A stretch of DNA of 64,000 bases from Microcystis wesenbergii NRERC-220 (GCF_032027425.1 NZ_JAVSJA010000001.1:3051501-3115500), one strand, 5' to 3'. Shown: positions 52,510-62,453, counted from the first letter of the stretch. Numbers and translations: made by a program. Notes: a model not told the origin generated them from the sequence alone.

Positions 52510-53793
52510 TCAGGAGGGCAATTGTTTAAAATCAAAATTTGTGTCTTTACCCTTGACAGATGGCTCGGTTTGTGCTAGGCGATTAGCCATTTGTACCAGA
52601 TCCACCCCGGTAGCTTGACGCAATTGTTCGGCAAAGGCAGTCATTTTCGGGACAAGATTACCATCACCCCCGTCCACTACCGTCACCGTTTGCACCTGCA
52701 CTTCTGGCACACTAGCGACCATTAATTTAAGCAATAACTCCAATTTTTGATATAAAAAGATGTTTTTAGCGTTATTTCCCGCCCCTTGCCAAGAAGCTGC
52801 CAGTTTTTTGGTTCCTTCCGCTTGCGCTTTCCCCTGTTCGATAATTTTGGCCGCTTCCCCCCGGGCTTTTGCGATCGCTTGTTGACATTCCGCCGCCGCA
52901 GGGGCGATCACATCTGCTTGTAATTGCTGTTTCACCTGCTTAATTCGGGCAGTTTGTACCGCCACTTCTGCCTGTACTTTAGCTAAATCCGACATAACCA
53001 CCGATTCTACCTCAGCAATCATGGCGCCGCGCTTAGTTTGAGTGTCGCGCACCCGTTTTTCTGCGTCAGCTTTGGCTATTTCTAAATCTTTTTGGATACG
53101 ACGCAAAGCGGTTAGACGTTGATTCTCGGAAGCCTTGATAATCGATGTTTTTCGGGCTTTTGCTTCTGCTATCCGGGCATCTCTCTGTAATTCGGCTTTT
53201 TGCTTCCGTCCGATCGAATCGAGATAACGCACCTCATCGGAGATATTCTGGATCTGCAAACTATCCAAAACTAAACCCAATTTTTCCAGATCCTGTTCCG
53301 CTTCTTCCAGGAGACTTTTAGCAAAAGCGATCTGATCGGAGTTCGCTTGTTCTGGGGTTAAATTCGCCAAGACACCGCGCAAATTGCCCTCGAGGGTTTC
53401 TTTAGCTAATTGTTCGATTTCCTTGCGTTTCTTGCCCAATAAACGCTCGATCGCATTATGAATAATCGGTTCCTCCCCGGCAATTTTAATATTCGCCACC
53501 CCGGTGACGATCAAAGGCACACCGCCCTTAGAATAGGCATTAACCACCCTGAGATCGATGATCATGTTGGTCAAGTCCATTCGATACACTTGTTCTAGCA
53601 TAGGTAAACGAATACTGCTGCCCCCTTTTACCAAACGATAACCGATGGTTTTGCCCGTGGCCGTGGGACGACGACTACCGGCAAAAATTAAAACTTCACT
53701 CGGTTGACAGATATGGTAATAGTTACGGATGACTAATAAACCCGCACCTGTCCCTAAACCGAAAACTCCCAGTAAAACAGCGATAATTTCCAT
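52510..53793 (-). CDS. flotillin-like SPFH domain protein
   Basis: This 427-aa membrane protein has an N-terminal hydrophobic helix (MEIIAVLLGVFGLGTGAGLLVI), an SPFH/Band 7 domain (about residues 30-190: VYRMDLTNMIIDLRVVNAYSKGGVPLIVTGVANIKI, RLLGKKRKEIEQLAKETLEGNLRGVL) and a long EA-repeat coiled coil (195-345), the plan of flotillins. A Gly/Val-rich end (VQTVTVVDGGDGNLVPKM) completes it. Flotillins organise membrane microdomains. ATG 53793 is chosen because the 27 residues before it, available from an earlier start, are basic and lie ahead of the membrane helix. Confidence 0.9.
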   Translation of the reverse strand: MEIIAVLLGVFGLGTGAGLLVIRNYYHICQPSEVLIFAGSRRPTATGKTIGYRLVKGGSSIRLPMLEQVYRMDLTNMIIDLRVVNAYSKGGVPLIVTGVANIKIAGEEPIIHNAIERLLGKKRKEIEQLAKETLEGNLRGVLANLTPEQANSDQIAFAKSLLEEAEQDLEKLGLVLDSLQIQNISDEVRYLDSIGRKQKAELQRDARIAEAKARKTSIIKASENQRLTALRRIQKDLEIAKADAEKRVRDTQTKRGAMIAEVESVVMSDLAKVQAEVAVQTARIKQVKQQLQADVIAPAAAECQQAIAKARGEAAKIIEQGKAQAEGTKKLAASWQGAGNNAKNIFLYQKLELLLKLMVASVPEVQVQTVTVVDGGDGNLVPKMTAFAEQLRQATGVDLVQMANRLAQTEPSVKGKDTNFDFKQLPS

Positions 53794-53918
53794 AGATTTT
53801 ATGTAGGTGAAATTGGTGATTATCTTTACTTTTAGCCGATCGACTCTCTGGCCGGTTGATTTTTTGGGGGTCATCGATATTACACTAAAAAGTAAAGCTT
53901 AGACAGCCTATCTTTATC

Positions 53919-55433
53919 ATGCCAGATCAGCCAATCTCGATCGCCCAATACTACCACGAGCGGACCAAATACGACCCCCAGACGATCGCCTCAAAAAGTA
54001 AAGGTCTTGATTGGAGTCAACAACCCTATCCCTTTAAAGAATACAAAATCGGTCAGACTTTCGATCTCAAACCCTACCTCTCCCGTCAAACAGTTCCCCA
54101 AAAAGGAGACTTTTGGCGACGTATATCGCGAATTTTGGGCTGTAGCTATGGTTTAACTGCCAAAATCGCCACTATGGGCAGTCCCTTGTACCTACGTTCC
54201 GCACCCTCTGCCGGTGGATTATACCCCGCCGAGGTCTATCTGATCTCCCGTGGCACGGAATTTTTACCCGCCGGTCTCTACAGTTACCAAGGTCAAAGTC
54301 ACTCGCTGCTTTTATTCTGGGAAAGTGATGTCTGGACGAACCTACAATCTGCTTGTTTCTGGAATCCTGTTTTAGAAAATACCGATATCGCTTTAGTTAC
54401 CAGTGCCATTTTTTATCGGTCTGCTTGGCGCTACGAAGATCGAGCTTATCGGCGTATTTTCCTCGATACAGGGCATTTATTAGGCAATATTGAGCTATCA
54501 GCCTCGATTAATGACTATCGGGCCCATTTAATCGGTGGTTTTAACGATATCCAGATGAATGAATTGCTTTATCTCGATTCCGAGAAGGAAAGTGTCATGA
54601 CGGTGATTCCTTTGGCAGATCTGCTCAATATCCGGCAAAATCTCCCCCATAGTACCACGGCACTCCCTTCGGCAACCACGACTCTTTATCCCGAAATTCC
54701 CGAGGGAGAATTATTAAACTCCCTACACCGAGCCACTATCATAGCTACAGATGAGAAGATAGAAGCAACTGTTACCCCCTCTAATTGGGAAGATAAATAT
54801 AATTTTCCTTTTTGTCTAAAAGTTTCCGTGACATCCCGTCCCGTCAATTGGGGGGAAGATTTAATCGATCTCGAAAGTACGATGCTTAAACGCAGATCTA
54901 CCCGCGCTTATAGTGGCGCTAGTCTCAGTTTAGACGAATTGCGAGCTTTGCTGCATTTCACCTATCAACCCCAAGATTATGTCGGACAAAATCTCGATCC
55001 CAATCCCGATTATTTTGCTCTGGATTTATTGGAAACTTTTATCGCTGTTTCGGCAGTAACTGGATTAGAGGAAGGCTGTTATTATTATGCTCCTAAAGCC
55101 CAAGAATTGCGGCAAATTCGCTTTAAAAATTTCCAGCAAGAGTTACATTATCTCTGTTTAGGTCAGGATTTGGGACGAGATGCGGCCGCTGTGGTTTTTC
55201 ATACGGCGGATCTGTCAAAAGCAGTGGCTAAATATGGCGATCGAGTCTATCGTTATCTTCATGCAGATGCGGGTCATTTGGGACAGAGATTAAATTTAGC
55301 GGCTATTCATCTGGGGTTAGGGGTTAGTGGTATCGGTGGTTTTTTTGATGATCAAGTTAATGAAGTGTTAGGAATTCCCTCCGATGAAGCAGTTATCTAT
55401 ATCACTACTTTAGGCCGACCGAAAGTTTTTTAA
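53919..55433 (+). CDS. SagB/ThcOx family dehydrogenase (double nitroreductase fold)
   Basis: This 504-aa flavin oxidoreductase of the SagB type has two nitroreductase-like halves. The first (residues 60-230) contains SAPSAGGLYPAEVYLISRG, the FMN-contact pattern. The second (315-500) contains LKRRSTRAYSGASLSLDELRALLHFT and ends HLGLGVSGIGGFFDDQVNEVLGIP. SagB-like enzymes oxidise azolines to azoles during peptide modification, but stand-alone cyanobacterial copies are common and their substrates unknown. No cyclodehydratase or precursor peptide gene was seen next to it. It converges with dndE. Confidence 0.85.
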   Translation: MPDQPISIAQYYHERTKYDPQTIASKSKGLDWSQQPYPFKEYKIGQTFDLKPYLSRQTVPQKGDFWRRISRILGCSYGLTAKIATMGSPLYLRSAPSAGGLYPAEVYLISRGTEFLPAGLYSYQGQSHSLLLFWESDVWTNLQSACFWNPVLENTDIALVTSAIFYRSAWRYEDRAYRRIFLDTGHLLGNIELSASINDYRAHLIGGFNDIQMNELLYLDSEKESVMTVIPLADLLNIRQNLPHSTTALPSATTTLYPEIPEGELLNSLHRATIIATDEKIEATVTPSNWEDKYNFPFCLKVSVTSRPVNWGEDLIDLESTMLKRRSTRAYSGASLSLDELRALLHFTYQPQDYVGQNLDPNPDYFALDLLETFIAVSAVTGLEEGCYYYAPKAQELRQIRFKNFQQELHYLCLGQDLGRDAAAVVFHTADLSKAVAKYGDRVYRYLHADAGHLGQRLNLAAIHLGLGVSGIGGFFDDQVNEVLGIPSDEAVIYITTLGRPKVF

Positions 55434-55476
55434 GGTGAGTTTGAACCATTAAAGGATTAAGGATAAACCTCCTTGA

Positions 55477-55875
55477 TTAAGATTCTCTGAGATTTTCTCT
55501 CTCTAATTCGATTAAATTATCGATTTTTTTTAGCTTGGTATCCCCAGCAAGATAACCGATACCGCGATGTAAATGTAAGCGAAATTGTTGAGTTAGGGTT
55601 TCTTTATCGGTTCCCAATCCGTCTTGATGACAACGTTGTTTAAGGGCAATTAGGAAAATATCGGCCATTTCTCCCCCGAATACTTTCCAGGATAATTCTA
55701 CATTGCTATCGGCAGGAATGGGAACGGGAGAGGGGAGACTCGGTTCGGCAAGGGAACGACAAAAAGCCCAACGACAGAGGATATTCCATTGGTCAATTTT
55801 AGTGTAGCGTTTTAATTTTATGAGGCTATCTTTGGCGGTTTGAGATAGTCGAAAACGTTCGATCGGTGATTCCAT
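55477..55875 (-). CDS. dndE: DNA sulfur modification protein DndE
   Basis: This 132-aa protein matches DndE of the DNA phosphorothioation system. The start IERFRLSQTAKDSLIKLKRYTKIDQWNILCRWAFCRSL and the LSWKVFGGEMADIFLIALKQRC segment fit the family, as does the His-rich HLHRGIGYLAG near the end. DndE binds nicked DNA and works with DndC and DndD to insert sulfur in the backbone. It follows dndD on the same strand with a 99-bp gap. The rest of the pathway (dndA, B, C) is not found in the window. Confidence 0.85.
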   Translation of the reverse strand: MESPIERFRLSQTAKDSLIKLKRYTKIDQWNILCRWAFCRSLAEPSLPSPVPIPADSNVELSWKVFGGEMADIFLIALKQRCHQDGLGTDKETLTQQFRLHLHRGIGYLAGDTKLKKIDNLIELERENLRES

Positions 55876-55974
55876 AATTTATAATTTTACCTCGATATGA
55901 GTGATGAGAAAATAGTTAGTCATTCTCAATCCTGTTGGGCGAGAATTTCTTGGGAATTTATCTCAGTCATAATC

Positions 55975-57960
55975 TTACCAAAAGTAGCGATCGGGGTGAA
56001 TAGTAGTTTGACGTTGTTGGGAATTGTATTCTAGCAGGTATTTTCGGGCGATTACTTCCTGTTCTTCTAATAAGAGTAGCTCATTTTGTCCAATTTCTGT
56101 ATCGGTAGAAAGGAGGATGACTTGAGAGGAAGCAGCGGGAAAATAACGTTCAACTAAATTATGGCGATGGGAAGAATCTAAACGTCCGAGGGGTGTATCG
56201 ATAGCGATGGGCAAATCTCGTCCGGAGACTCGCGCTAATCCCCACAAAAAAGCGATCGCTAATAGTTGTTTTTCTCCGGCAGAAAGACGGTGTTTAGGCA
56301 CATTTTGTCCATCGGGACCAAAGAGAGATAGACCAAAAGTATCAGCATCGATCGCTATTTTCTGCACCAGATCGGACTTATGCAATAAATAACGAAAACA
56401 TTCCGCCACTTCTCCCTCTAATCTATTTAATTTTTTTAAAGTTAAGCGTTCTTTAAATACTTTTAAAGTTTGCTGTGCTTTGACAATAGCATTGACGATA
56501 TGTTCGTTACTTTGGGATTCTAAAGCTTTCTCACTATAGGCAAATAATTCTTTTTTAGTCTTCTCAATTTTCTTTTTGATTTCTTCATAATTTTTGTGGC
56601 TTTGCTCGTATTCTGCTTGAGCATTTAGATACTTTTTCTGAGCGGTTTTTAAGTTATTACTCAGGGTTTCGTATTCTTCGGGAGAGGCTGCTACTGCTAA
56701 TTCTCGCTCTAAATTATCTAAGTCAGCTTCCAGATTTCTTAATTGTTCCATCGTTTGATGAGCGAGGTTAATTTGTGCCGGTAATTGATGGGTTAAGACT
56801 CGGTTTAATAACTCGATCGCCTCCTCGTCTAAATCTAAGTAAGGAGCAATCAAAGAATCGCTATCCTCAGCTAAAAACTGATTTTCTTGCTGTAAAAATT
56901 CTCTAATATTCTCTAGTTGTTCTAAAGTTAAATTCAGTTTTTTTAAATAAGCCATTAACTTTTTATCCCTGGATTCTAAAACCGATTGAGCGACTTGAGA
57001 CGATTGAAATTTTAGCTCTTTTTCTCCCTGAATTTTAGCCGATTCTAGGAGAGGAAAAATTAACTTTAATGGTAAAAATTCCCCCGCCAATTGACCTAAA
57101 TATTCTCTCTGTTTATCTAACTTTTTATCTAAATCCTTTTTTCTGCTCTCTAATTGACTTCTTTCGGCGGCAATTTTTCCGCCATCAATGCGAAATTTAT
57201 CCGAGACTGCATCAAAATCATTTCTAACCAAATCTAAATTTTTTTGTTGAGTTTCCATCTCTTGCCGAGCCAATTCTAAATCCTCTTGGTACTCGGCTAA
57301 TTTTTTCTCGATCACTTCAATAGTTGCCAGTTCATTTTCTGCTGCTAATAACCGGCGCTTGCGACCAGCTAAAATATCGAGATCAACGGCTAATCTTTCC
57401 GCCAATTCTAACCCTAATAAAGTCTGCATCGAATCCTTAACGCTGTCAGGAGGTACATCCTGTTCCGCCAATTCTTTTACCTGTTCCCCATCAAATAAAA
57501 ACAGGTTAGAAATACCCAAAGGTAATAAAGTTTCAATATATTCATCCCAAGTATTAGCTAAGGCAGGATCGGGCCAATCCTCATCTAAAATACCGAGGGT
57601 ATCCTTACCATCTTTGGGCTGTTTTGTCCAGTATCTAACGATACGATATTGTCGCCATTGTTCATTAACTAGATGTTCAAAAGCCAGTTCAATTCTAGCC
57701 TGATCGATGAGGGAAGCTTGATTATTAACTGCTTGACTGAGAAACTCAGCATAACTTAAATTATTGCGAGTAGAACATTTGGCCCGCGCACCGTACAAAG
57801 CCAAACGAATCGCATCCATTAAAGTAGTTTTACCGCCCCCATTCATGCCTCCCAAAAGGATAATCGGACAGGGATTATTATCTTTTTCGGGACGTAAATT
57901 AATCACTTGACGACCGGCGTAGGGGCCGAAATTTTGCAAAACTAATTCAGTAAAAATCAT
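55975..57960 (-). CDS. dndD: DNA sulfur modification protein DndD
   Basis: This 661-aa SMC-like ATPase belongs to the phosphorothioation pathway. The opening ELVLQNFGPYAGRQVINL leads to Walker A GGMNGGGKTT (about 37-46), and LFLFDGEQVKELAEQDVPPDSVKDSM is the DndD signature near residue 155. Long coiled coils (210-520) separate this from the C-terminal LSAGEKQLLAIAFLWGLARVSGRDLPIAIDTPLGRLD, which combines signature and Walker B. The HR.. NLVERYFP end is typical. dndE lies downstream, but upstream is a divergent decarboxylase gene rather than dndC, so the usual operon is broken. Confidence 0.9.
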   Translation of the reverse strand: MIFTELVLQNFGPYAGRQVINLRPEKDNNPCPIILLGGMNGGGKTTLMDAIRLALYGARAKCSTRNNLSYAEFLSQAVNNQASLIDQARIELAFEHLVNEQWRQYRIVRYWTKQPKDGKDTLGILDEDWPDPALANTWDEYIETLLPLGISNLFLFDGEQVKELAEQDVPPDSVKDSMQTLLGLELAERLAVDLDILAGRKRRLLAAENELATIEVIEKKLAEYQEDLELARQEMETQQKNLDLVRNDFDAVSDKFRIDGGKIAAERSQLESRKKDLDKKLDKQREYLGQLAGEFLPLKLIFPLLESAKIQGEKELKFQSSQVAQSVLESRDKKLMAYLKKLNLTLEQLENIREFLQQENQFLAEDSDSLIAPYLDLDEEAIELLNRVLTHQLPAQINLAHQTMEQLRNLEADLDNLERELAVAASPEEYETLSNNLKTAQKKYLNAQAEYEQSHKNYEEIKKKIEKTKKELFAYSEKALESQSNEHIVNAIVKAQQTLKVFKERLTLKKLNRLEGEVAECFRYLLHKSDLVQKIAIDADTFGLSLFGPDGQNVPKHRLSAGEKQLLAIAFLWGLARVSGRDLPIAIDTPLGRLDSSHRHNLVERYFPAASSQVILLSTDTEIGQNELLLLEEQEVIARKYLLEYNSQQRQTTIHPDRYFW

Positions 57961-58100
57961 TAATAGTCAGCCTTATTTAAGTCGAAAGTTTTAGGTAATC
58001 TCCTGTAAAAATTATACCTGAAAAAGTGCCGCAGATATTTTTTTACACCCAAGAAAAAACCCCAGACTTTATACTATAGCATTGATCACCAGCGCCTAGA

Positions 58101-58106
58101 TATAAT
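58101..58106 (+). promoter_or_regulatory. possible -10 box in the dndD-decarboxylase gap
   Basis: TATAAT at 58101-58106, 109 bp before the decarboxylase start, is the only clear -10-like match in the divergent 57961-58214 gap. It has no good -35 partner, so it is only suggestive. Confidence 0.2.
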
Positions 58107-58214
58107 CAAGGTTTCCTGATTTTTACTTTCCAGTTTATTACTGAGCATGAGCCTATTTTTTGAAAAAATCGTTATGATCGGCGTGAAAGTGCCAACACAG
58201 GGGAGAAAATTGCT

Positions 58215-59858
58215 ATGATCACCATCGGCGAATATTTATGCCAGTGTCTCCATAGTTTAGGGGTTAATCATATTTTTGGGGTGCCGGGGGATTATGTCCT
58301 CGATTTGATGGATGTTTTGGTGGAAAGTCCGATCGAATTAGTTTGCACCTGTAATGAGCTTAACGCAGGTTATGCCGCCGATGCCTACGCGCGAGTCAAA
58401 GGTATGGGTGCTGTCTGTGTCACCTACGGAGTCGGGGGATTTAGCCTCGTTAATGCTGTGGTCGGTGCTTACGCTGAAAGAGTTCCCCTGGTGGTAATTA
58501 GTGGGGCTTCCGATCGCTCGATTCGCCGGGATAATTTATTATTACACCACACCACGGGCGATTATAATCTGCAATTTTCCATCATGGAAAAAGTCACGGT
58601 TGCCTCGGTTATTCTCACTAATTCCGCCCAAGCAGCCAGTCAAATCGATCAAACTTTAGCAGCTTGTTTGCATCACAAACGTCCCGTGTATATCGAAATT
58701 CCCCGGGATATGGTCTATCGTCCCTGTATCCCCTCGGAAAAGCCAATTTATTTACCCGATAATCTCACCGATGCCGCCGCTTTAGAAGAAGCCATTGAAG
58801 AAGCGGCTTTTTTATTAGAAAAAGCGGAAAAACCAATTATTTTAGCAGGGGTAGAATTCCATCGGTTTAAACTCCAGGATAAGTTGCTGAAACTTTTAGA
58901 AGTAACGGGTTATCCCTTAGCCACCACTATTTTAGGTAAGTCGTCAATTTCGGAAATGCAGCCGCAATTTATCGGCACTTATGTGGGAGCATTAAGTCGC
59001 GAATACGTTAAGCAACGGGTGGAAAATGCCGATTGTGTCCTCTGTTTAGGGGCGATCATGTCCGATATGAATTTAGGCGGATTTACGGCTAATTTAAATC
59101 CCAATAATTTGATTAATGCCAATTCCGAGAAGGTAAAAATTAAACATCACTTTTATCAACCGGTATTCCTAGGAGACTTTATCGATGGTTTAATTAATAA
59201 GCTAAGTCACAAAGAAGCGGCTACACTAGAGATTAAACCTGCGGCCGAATTGAAGAATTTAGAATTCATTGCCGTGCCGGAGCAAAAATTAACTAATGCT
59301 CGTTTTTATGAGCGAATGAATCATTTTATCGCTCAAGAATCTTTTGTTATTTCTGATACGGGGGACGCAATTATTGCCACAATTGATTTATTAATGCCCC
59401 AACAAACCGACTTTATCGGTCAAGCATTTTATCTCTCTATTGGTTATTCAATTCCCGCCTGTTTAGGAGTAGCTTGTGCCGCACCAAATACTCGTCCTAT
59501 CGTCTTTGTGGGGGATGGTGCTTTTCAAATGACCGCCCAGGAACTTTCGACCATTATCCGTCACCATCTCAATCCAATTATCTTTTTAATTAATAACGAT
59601 GGTTACACGATCGAGCGGGTAATTCAGGATAATATTTATAATGATCTACAACCGTGGAAATATCACCAATTACCAGCAGTATTTAACGGGGAAAGTTGGA
59701 GTTGTCAAGTCAGGACAGAAGGGGAATTAGAAAAGGCTTTATCGATTGCCCAGGGTAACATCGATCGCCTATCATTTATTGAAGTACATCTCGATCGTTT
59801 TGACTGTTCCCAAGGCTTAACTCGTTTAGGTCAAGCTTTACGTTCACCCCATGCTTAG
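58215..59858 (+). CDS. thiamine-diphosphate alpha-keto acid decarboxylase (pyruvate/indolepyruvate decarboxylase-like)
   Basis: This 547-aa enzyme of the pyruvate/indolepyruvate decarboxylase type releases CO2 from an alpha-keto acid to give an aldehyde. The cofactor-activating Glu is in TCNELNAGYAADAYAR (about residue 49), the paired His residues in LLHHTTGDYN near 112, the metal/TPP motif in GDGAFQMTAQELSTI near 434 through LINNDGYTIE near 462, and that final Glu corresponds to the catalytic Glu of bacterial pyruvate decarboxylase. All key residues needed for decarboxylation are present. It could make acetaldehyde for ethanol fermentation or act on an aromatic or branched keto acid. It is divergent from dndD. 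Confidence 0.9.
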   Translation: MITIGEYLCQCLHSLGVNHIFGVPGDYVLDLMDVLVESPIELVCTCNELNAGYAADAYARVKGMGAVCVTYGVGGFSLVNAVVGAYAERVPLVVISGASDRSIRRDNLLLHHTTGDYNLQFSIMEKVTVASVILTNSAQAASQIDQTLAACLHHKRPVYIEIPRDMVYRPCIPSEKPIYLPDNLTDAAALEEAIEEAAFLLEKAEKPIILAGVEFHRFKLQDKLLKLLEVTGYPLATTILGKSSISEMQPQFIGTYVGALSREYVKQRVENADCVLCLGAIMSDMNLGGFTANLNPNNLINANSEKVKIKHHFYQPVFLGDFIDGLINKLSHKEAATLEIKPAAELKNLEFIAVPEQKLTNARFYERMNHFIAQESFVISDTGDAIIATIDLLMPQQTDFIGQAFYLSIGYSIPACLGVACAAPNTRPIVFVGDGAFQMTAQELSTIIRHHLNPIIFLINNDGYTIERVIQDNIYNDLQPWKYHQLPAVFNGESWSCQVRTEGELEKALSIAQGNIDRLSFIEVHLDRFDCSQGLTRLGQALRSPHA

Positions 59859-59975
59859 ACTGGTGACGCTATTAGGTTTTGACCGTATGAAGCTGTCCTA
59901 AGACACCAGATTGAAACTCTTTTGGCTCCCAAGAGTCAACAATTAAGATACAATCGGTATCTTAATCAAAGTGTG

Positions 59976-61394
59976 ATGGTGACAACCGCAACTAAAAACC
60001 CTATGAATGCTTTATGGAAACAAATCACCCTATTGAACTTTTCGCCTGCTTCTTGGTCAAAATATAGCTATCTGCATCGTTTCGTCGGCCTTTTTAGTCA
60101 ATGGCGACAGGGTAGCTGGTTTGTGGAGTGGACAGAACTGATGGGTGCGCTGTTAATCTCTCTCCTTATCGCCACTGCGCCGTTTTTCTCCACCAGTCAA
60201 ATCGGTTTTTTGCTGTTAGCAATAGCGGGTTATTGGCTACTCTTAACCCTTGTGGATGAAGGCAAAATCGGGGTGACACCCATACATCTTTTGGTACTTT
60301 TATATTGGGGAATTGCCACGGTTTCTACGGCTTTTTCTCCCGTTAAAACCGCAGCTTTGGAAGGATTAATTAAATTAACTCTCAATCTAATCTTTTTTGC
60401 TTTTACCGCCCGAATTATGCGCTCGCCACGCCTGACAAATTGGATTCTGACTACTTTAGTTTTAACCGCCTTAGCAGTCAGCATCTACGGCATTCGTCAG
60501 CAAATTTTTGGTGCGGAACAGTTAGCAACTTGGAATGATCCTACTTCAGAATTAGCGGGAGATACTAGGGTTTATAGTTATCTCGGTAATCCTAATTTAT
60601 TAGCTAGTTATTTATTCCCTGGTATTGCTTTTAGCGGTGCGGCATTATTTGTGTGGCAGGGATGGCTCCCGAAAATTTTAGCGGCTTTATTAACTTTAGC
60701 CAATGCCGCTTGTTTATTTTTTACCGAGAGTCGTGGCGGTTGGATTGGTTTGATGGTCTTAGGAATTGTCTTCTTATTGCTATTATTTTATTGGTTCAAA
60801 AACTATCTACCTTTATTTTGGCAAACATGGCTTTTACCCTTAGTTTTAGGTGGTTTAGCCGTGGTGATTTTAGGGGCGATTTTATTAGTGGATCCGCTGC
60901 GAATTCGGGTGATGAGTATTTTTGCAGGACGGGAAGATAGTAGTAATAACTTTCGGATTAATGTTTGGGATGCAGTTATTCGCATGATTCAAACCTATCC
61001 ACTTTTGGGCATCGGACCGGGTAATGATGCTTTTAAGAAAATTTACCCCCTATTCATGAAGCCAAAATACACGGCTTTAAGTGCCTATTCTGTGGTATTA
61101 GAAATCATGGTAGAAACGGGAATTATTGGTTTTACCTGTTTCCTCTGGTTATTAGTCACAACTATCGGCCAAGGCATCCATCAAATTAAACTTTTACGCG
61201 ATAAAATGGATAGTCAAGGCTTTTGGTTAATCGGGGCAATTGCCGCTATGGCTGGAATTCTTGCCCACGGTTTTTTTGATACGGTTTGGTATCGTCCCCA
61301 AGTTAGTACCCTCTGGTGGTTAGTTTTGGGTTTAATTGCTAGTCGTTGTGGCGTTGTCAAGTTTGAAGATGATGGCGCATCAGAGCAGACTTGA
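59976..61394 (+). CDS. ictB: IctB family / O-antigen ligase-like membrane protein
   Basis: This membrane protein of about 472 aa has ten or more helices and belongs to the IctB branch of the O-antigen ligase (Wzy_C) superfamily. Landmarks are FTESRGGWIGLMVLG near the middle and the YPLLGIGPGNDAFKKIYP loop with conserved Arg/Gly, with VWDAVIRMIQTYP just before. IctB was once proposed to be a bicarbonate transporter, but the fold suggests polymer ligation, so its role is debated. Three starts are possible (TTG 59922, ATG 59976 and ATG 60003), and none has a strong ribosome site. ATG 59976 is given. Confidence 0.85.
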   Translation: MVTTATKNPMNALWKQITLLNFSPASWSKYSYLHRFVGLFSQWRQGSWFVEWTELMGALLISLLIATAPFFSTSQIGFLLLAIAGYWLLLTLVDEGKIGVTPIHLLVLLYWGIATVSTAFSPVKTAALEGLIKLTLNLIFFAFTARIMRSPRLTNWILTTLVLTALAVSIYGIRQQIFGAEQLATWNDPTSELAGDTRVYSYLGNPNLLASYLFPGIAFSGAALFVWQGWLPKILAALLTLANAACLFFTESRGGWIGLMVLGIVFLLLLFYWFKNYLPLFWQTWLLPLVLGGLAVVILGAILLVDPLRIRVMSIFAGREDSSNNFRINVWDAVIRMIQTYPLLGIGPGNDAFKKIYPLFMKPKYTALSAYSVVLEIMVETGIIGFTCFLWLLVTTIGQGIHQIKLLRDKMDSQGFWLIGAIAAMAGILAHGFFDTVWYRPQVSTLWWLVLGLIASRCGVVKFEDDGASEQT

Positions 61395-61529
61395 AAACGC
61401 TTTAAGAGTAAGGCTCTCGTTGTGTCGCAATTCATTCTTCATATTCTGATCTGACAACGCCAGTCGTTGTTATTCCCCCACTAGGGGTTTTGAGCGCGGC
61501 AATTCTCTCCTCTAGGGGTTCAAAGTAGT

Positions 61530-62453
61530 TCAGGCACAGATGCGATCCTCGATCGCCACCGATTGCAGAAGTCTTTCCACGATAGCTTTAGCTTGACGAC
61601 CGTGACTAGGAATCAGACGATGGCAGAAGACGTAGGGAGTAATAAACTTAACATCATCGGGGATAGCATAATCGCGACCTTCGAGGAAAGCGTAAGCTTG
61701 AACTGCTTTTTGCAAAACCACACAACCCCGGGGACTGACTCCTAAACTAATATCTTCGTGGTCACGGGTAGCGCGGACTAAATCGACGATATATTGCTGT
61801 AAAGTGGGAGCGACCCGAACCAGACTGACTAATCTTTGCAATTCTCCCACCTGTTCTAAGGAAATACAAGCTTCTAGGGATTTAACCGCCTCTTGAGAAT
61901 GCTGTCTTTGTAACATTTTTAATTCTTCTGCCGCGCTGGGATAACCCAAACTCAGGCAAACGGCAAAACGGTCCATTTGCGCTTCTGGAAGCGGAAAAGT
62001 ACCTTGATATTCGATCGGGTTTTGGGTGGCGATAACAAAGAAGGGTTGGGGGACCGGCCGCGCTTCTCCATCAATGGTAACTTGTTTTTCTTCCATGACT
62101 TCTAGAAGTGCCGATTGGGTGCGCGGGGTGGCCCGGTTGATTTCATCGGCCAACAGGACGTTAGCAAAAGCGGGGCCGGGGATAAATTCAAATTCGCGAC
62201 TGTTGGGGTTCCAGATCGTGGTTCCCGTGATATCACTGGGGAGGAGGTCAGGGGTGCATTGTACCCGTTGGAAACGACCGTTAATTGAACGCGCTAAGGA
62301 TTTGGCTAACAGGGTTTTGCCGACTCCGGGGACATCTTCCAGGAGAGCGTGACCACCACTGAGCAAAGCCACCAGCACAAGGCGAATCGATTCGGTTTGG
62401 CCGACGATGCTCTGGCTCAAATTTTCCATCAAAATATCAATAGCGTCTCTCAT
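61530..62453 (-). CDS. MoxR family AAA+ ATPase
   Basis: This 307-aa AAA+ ATPase of the MoxR type works as a chaperone in complex assembly, often with vWA proteins. The Walker A reads LLEDVPGVGKTLLAKSLARSI (about residues 36-56), Walker B VLLADEINRATPRTQSALLE (about 102), and sensor/arginine finger regions VIATQNPIEYQGTFPLPEAQMDRF (about 140). The C-terminal DHEDISLGVSPRGCVVLQKA lid is conserved. No vWA gene lies next to it, although one begins the operon at 12964. ATG 62453 is used, as it places the conserved NLSQSIVGQ start soon after. Confidence 0.9.
   Translation of the reverse strand: MRDAIDILMENLSQSIVGQTESIRLVLVALLSGGHALLEDVPGVGKTLLAKSLARSINGRFQRVQCTPDLLPSDITGTTIWNPNSREFEFIPGPAFANVLLADEINRATPRTQSALLEVMEEKQVTIDGEARPVPQPFFVIATQNPIEYQGTFPLPEAQMDRFAVCLSLGYPSAAEELKMLQRQHSQEAVKSLEACISLEQVGELQRLVSLVRVAPTLQQYIVDLVRATRDHEDISLGVSPRGCVVLQKAVQAYAFLEGRDYAIPDDVKFITPYVFCHRLIPSHGRQAKAIVERLLQSVAIEDRICA

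Noticed and set aside
55876-55974. 14-codon ORF between dndD and dndE
   Set aside because: It is too short and shows no conserved feature; the gap is more likely a leader region.
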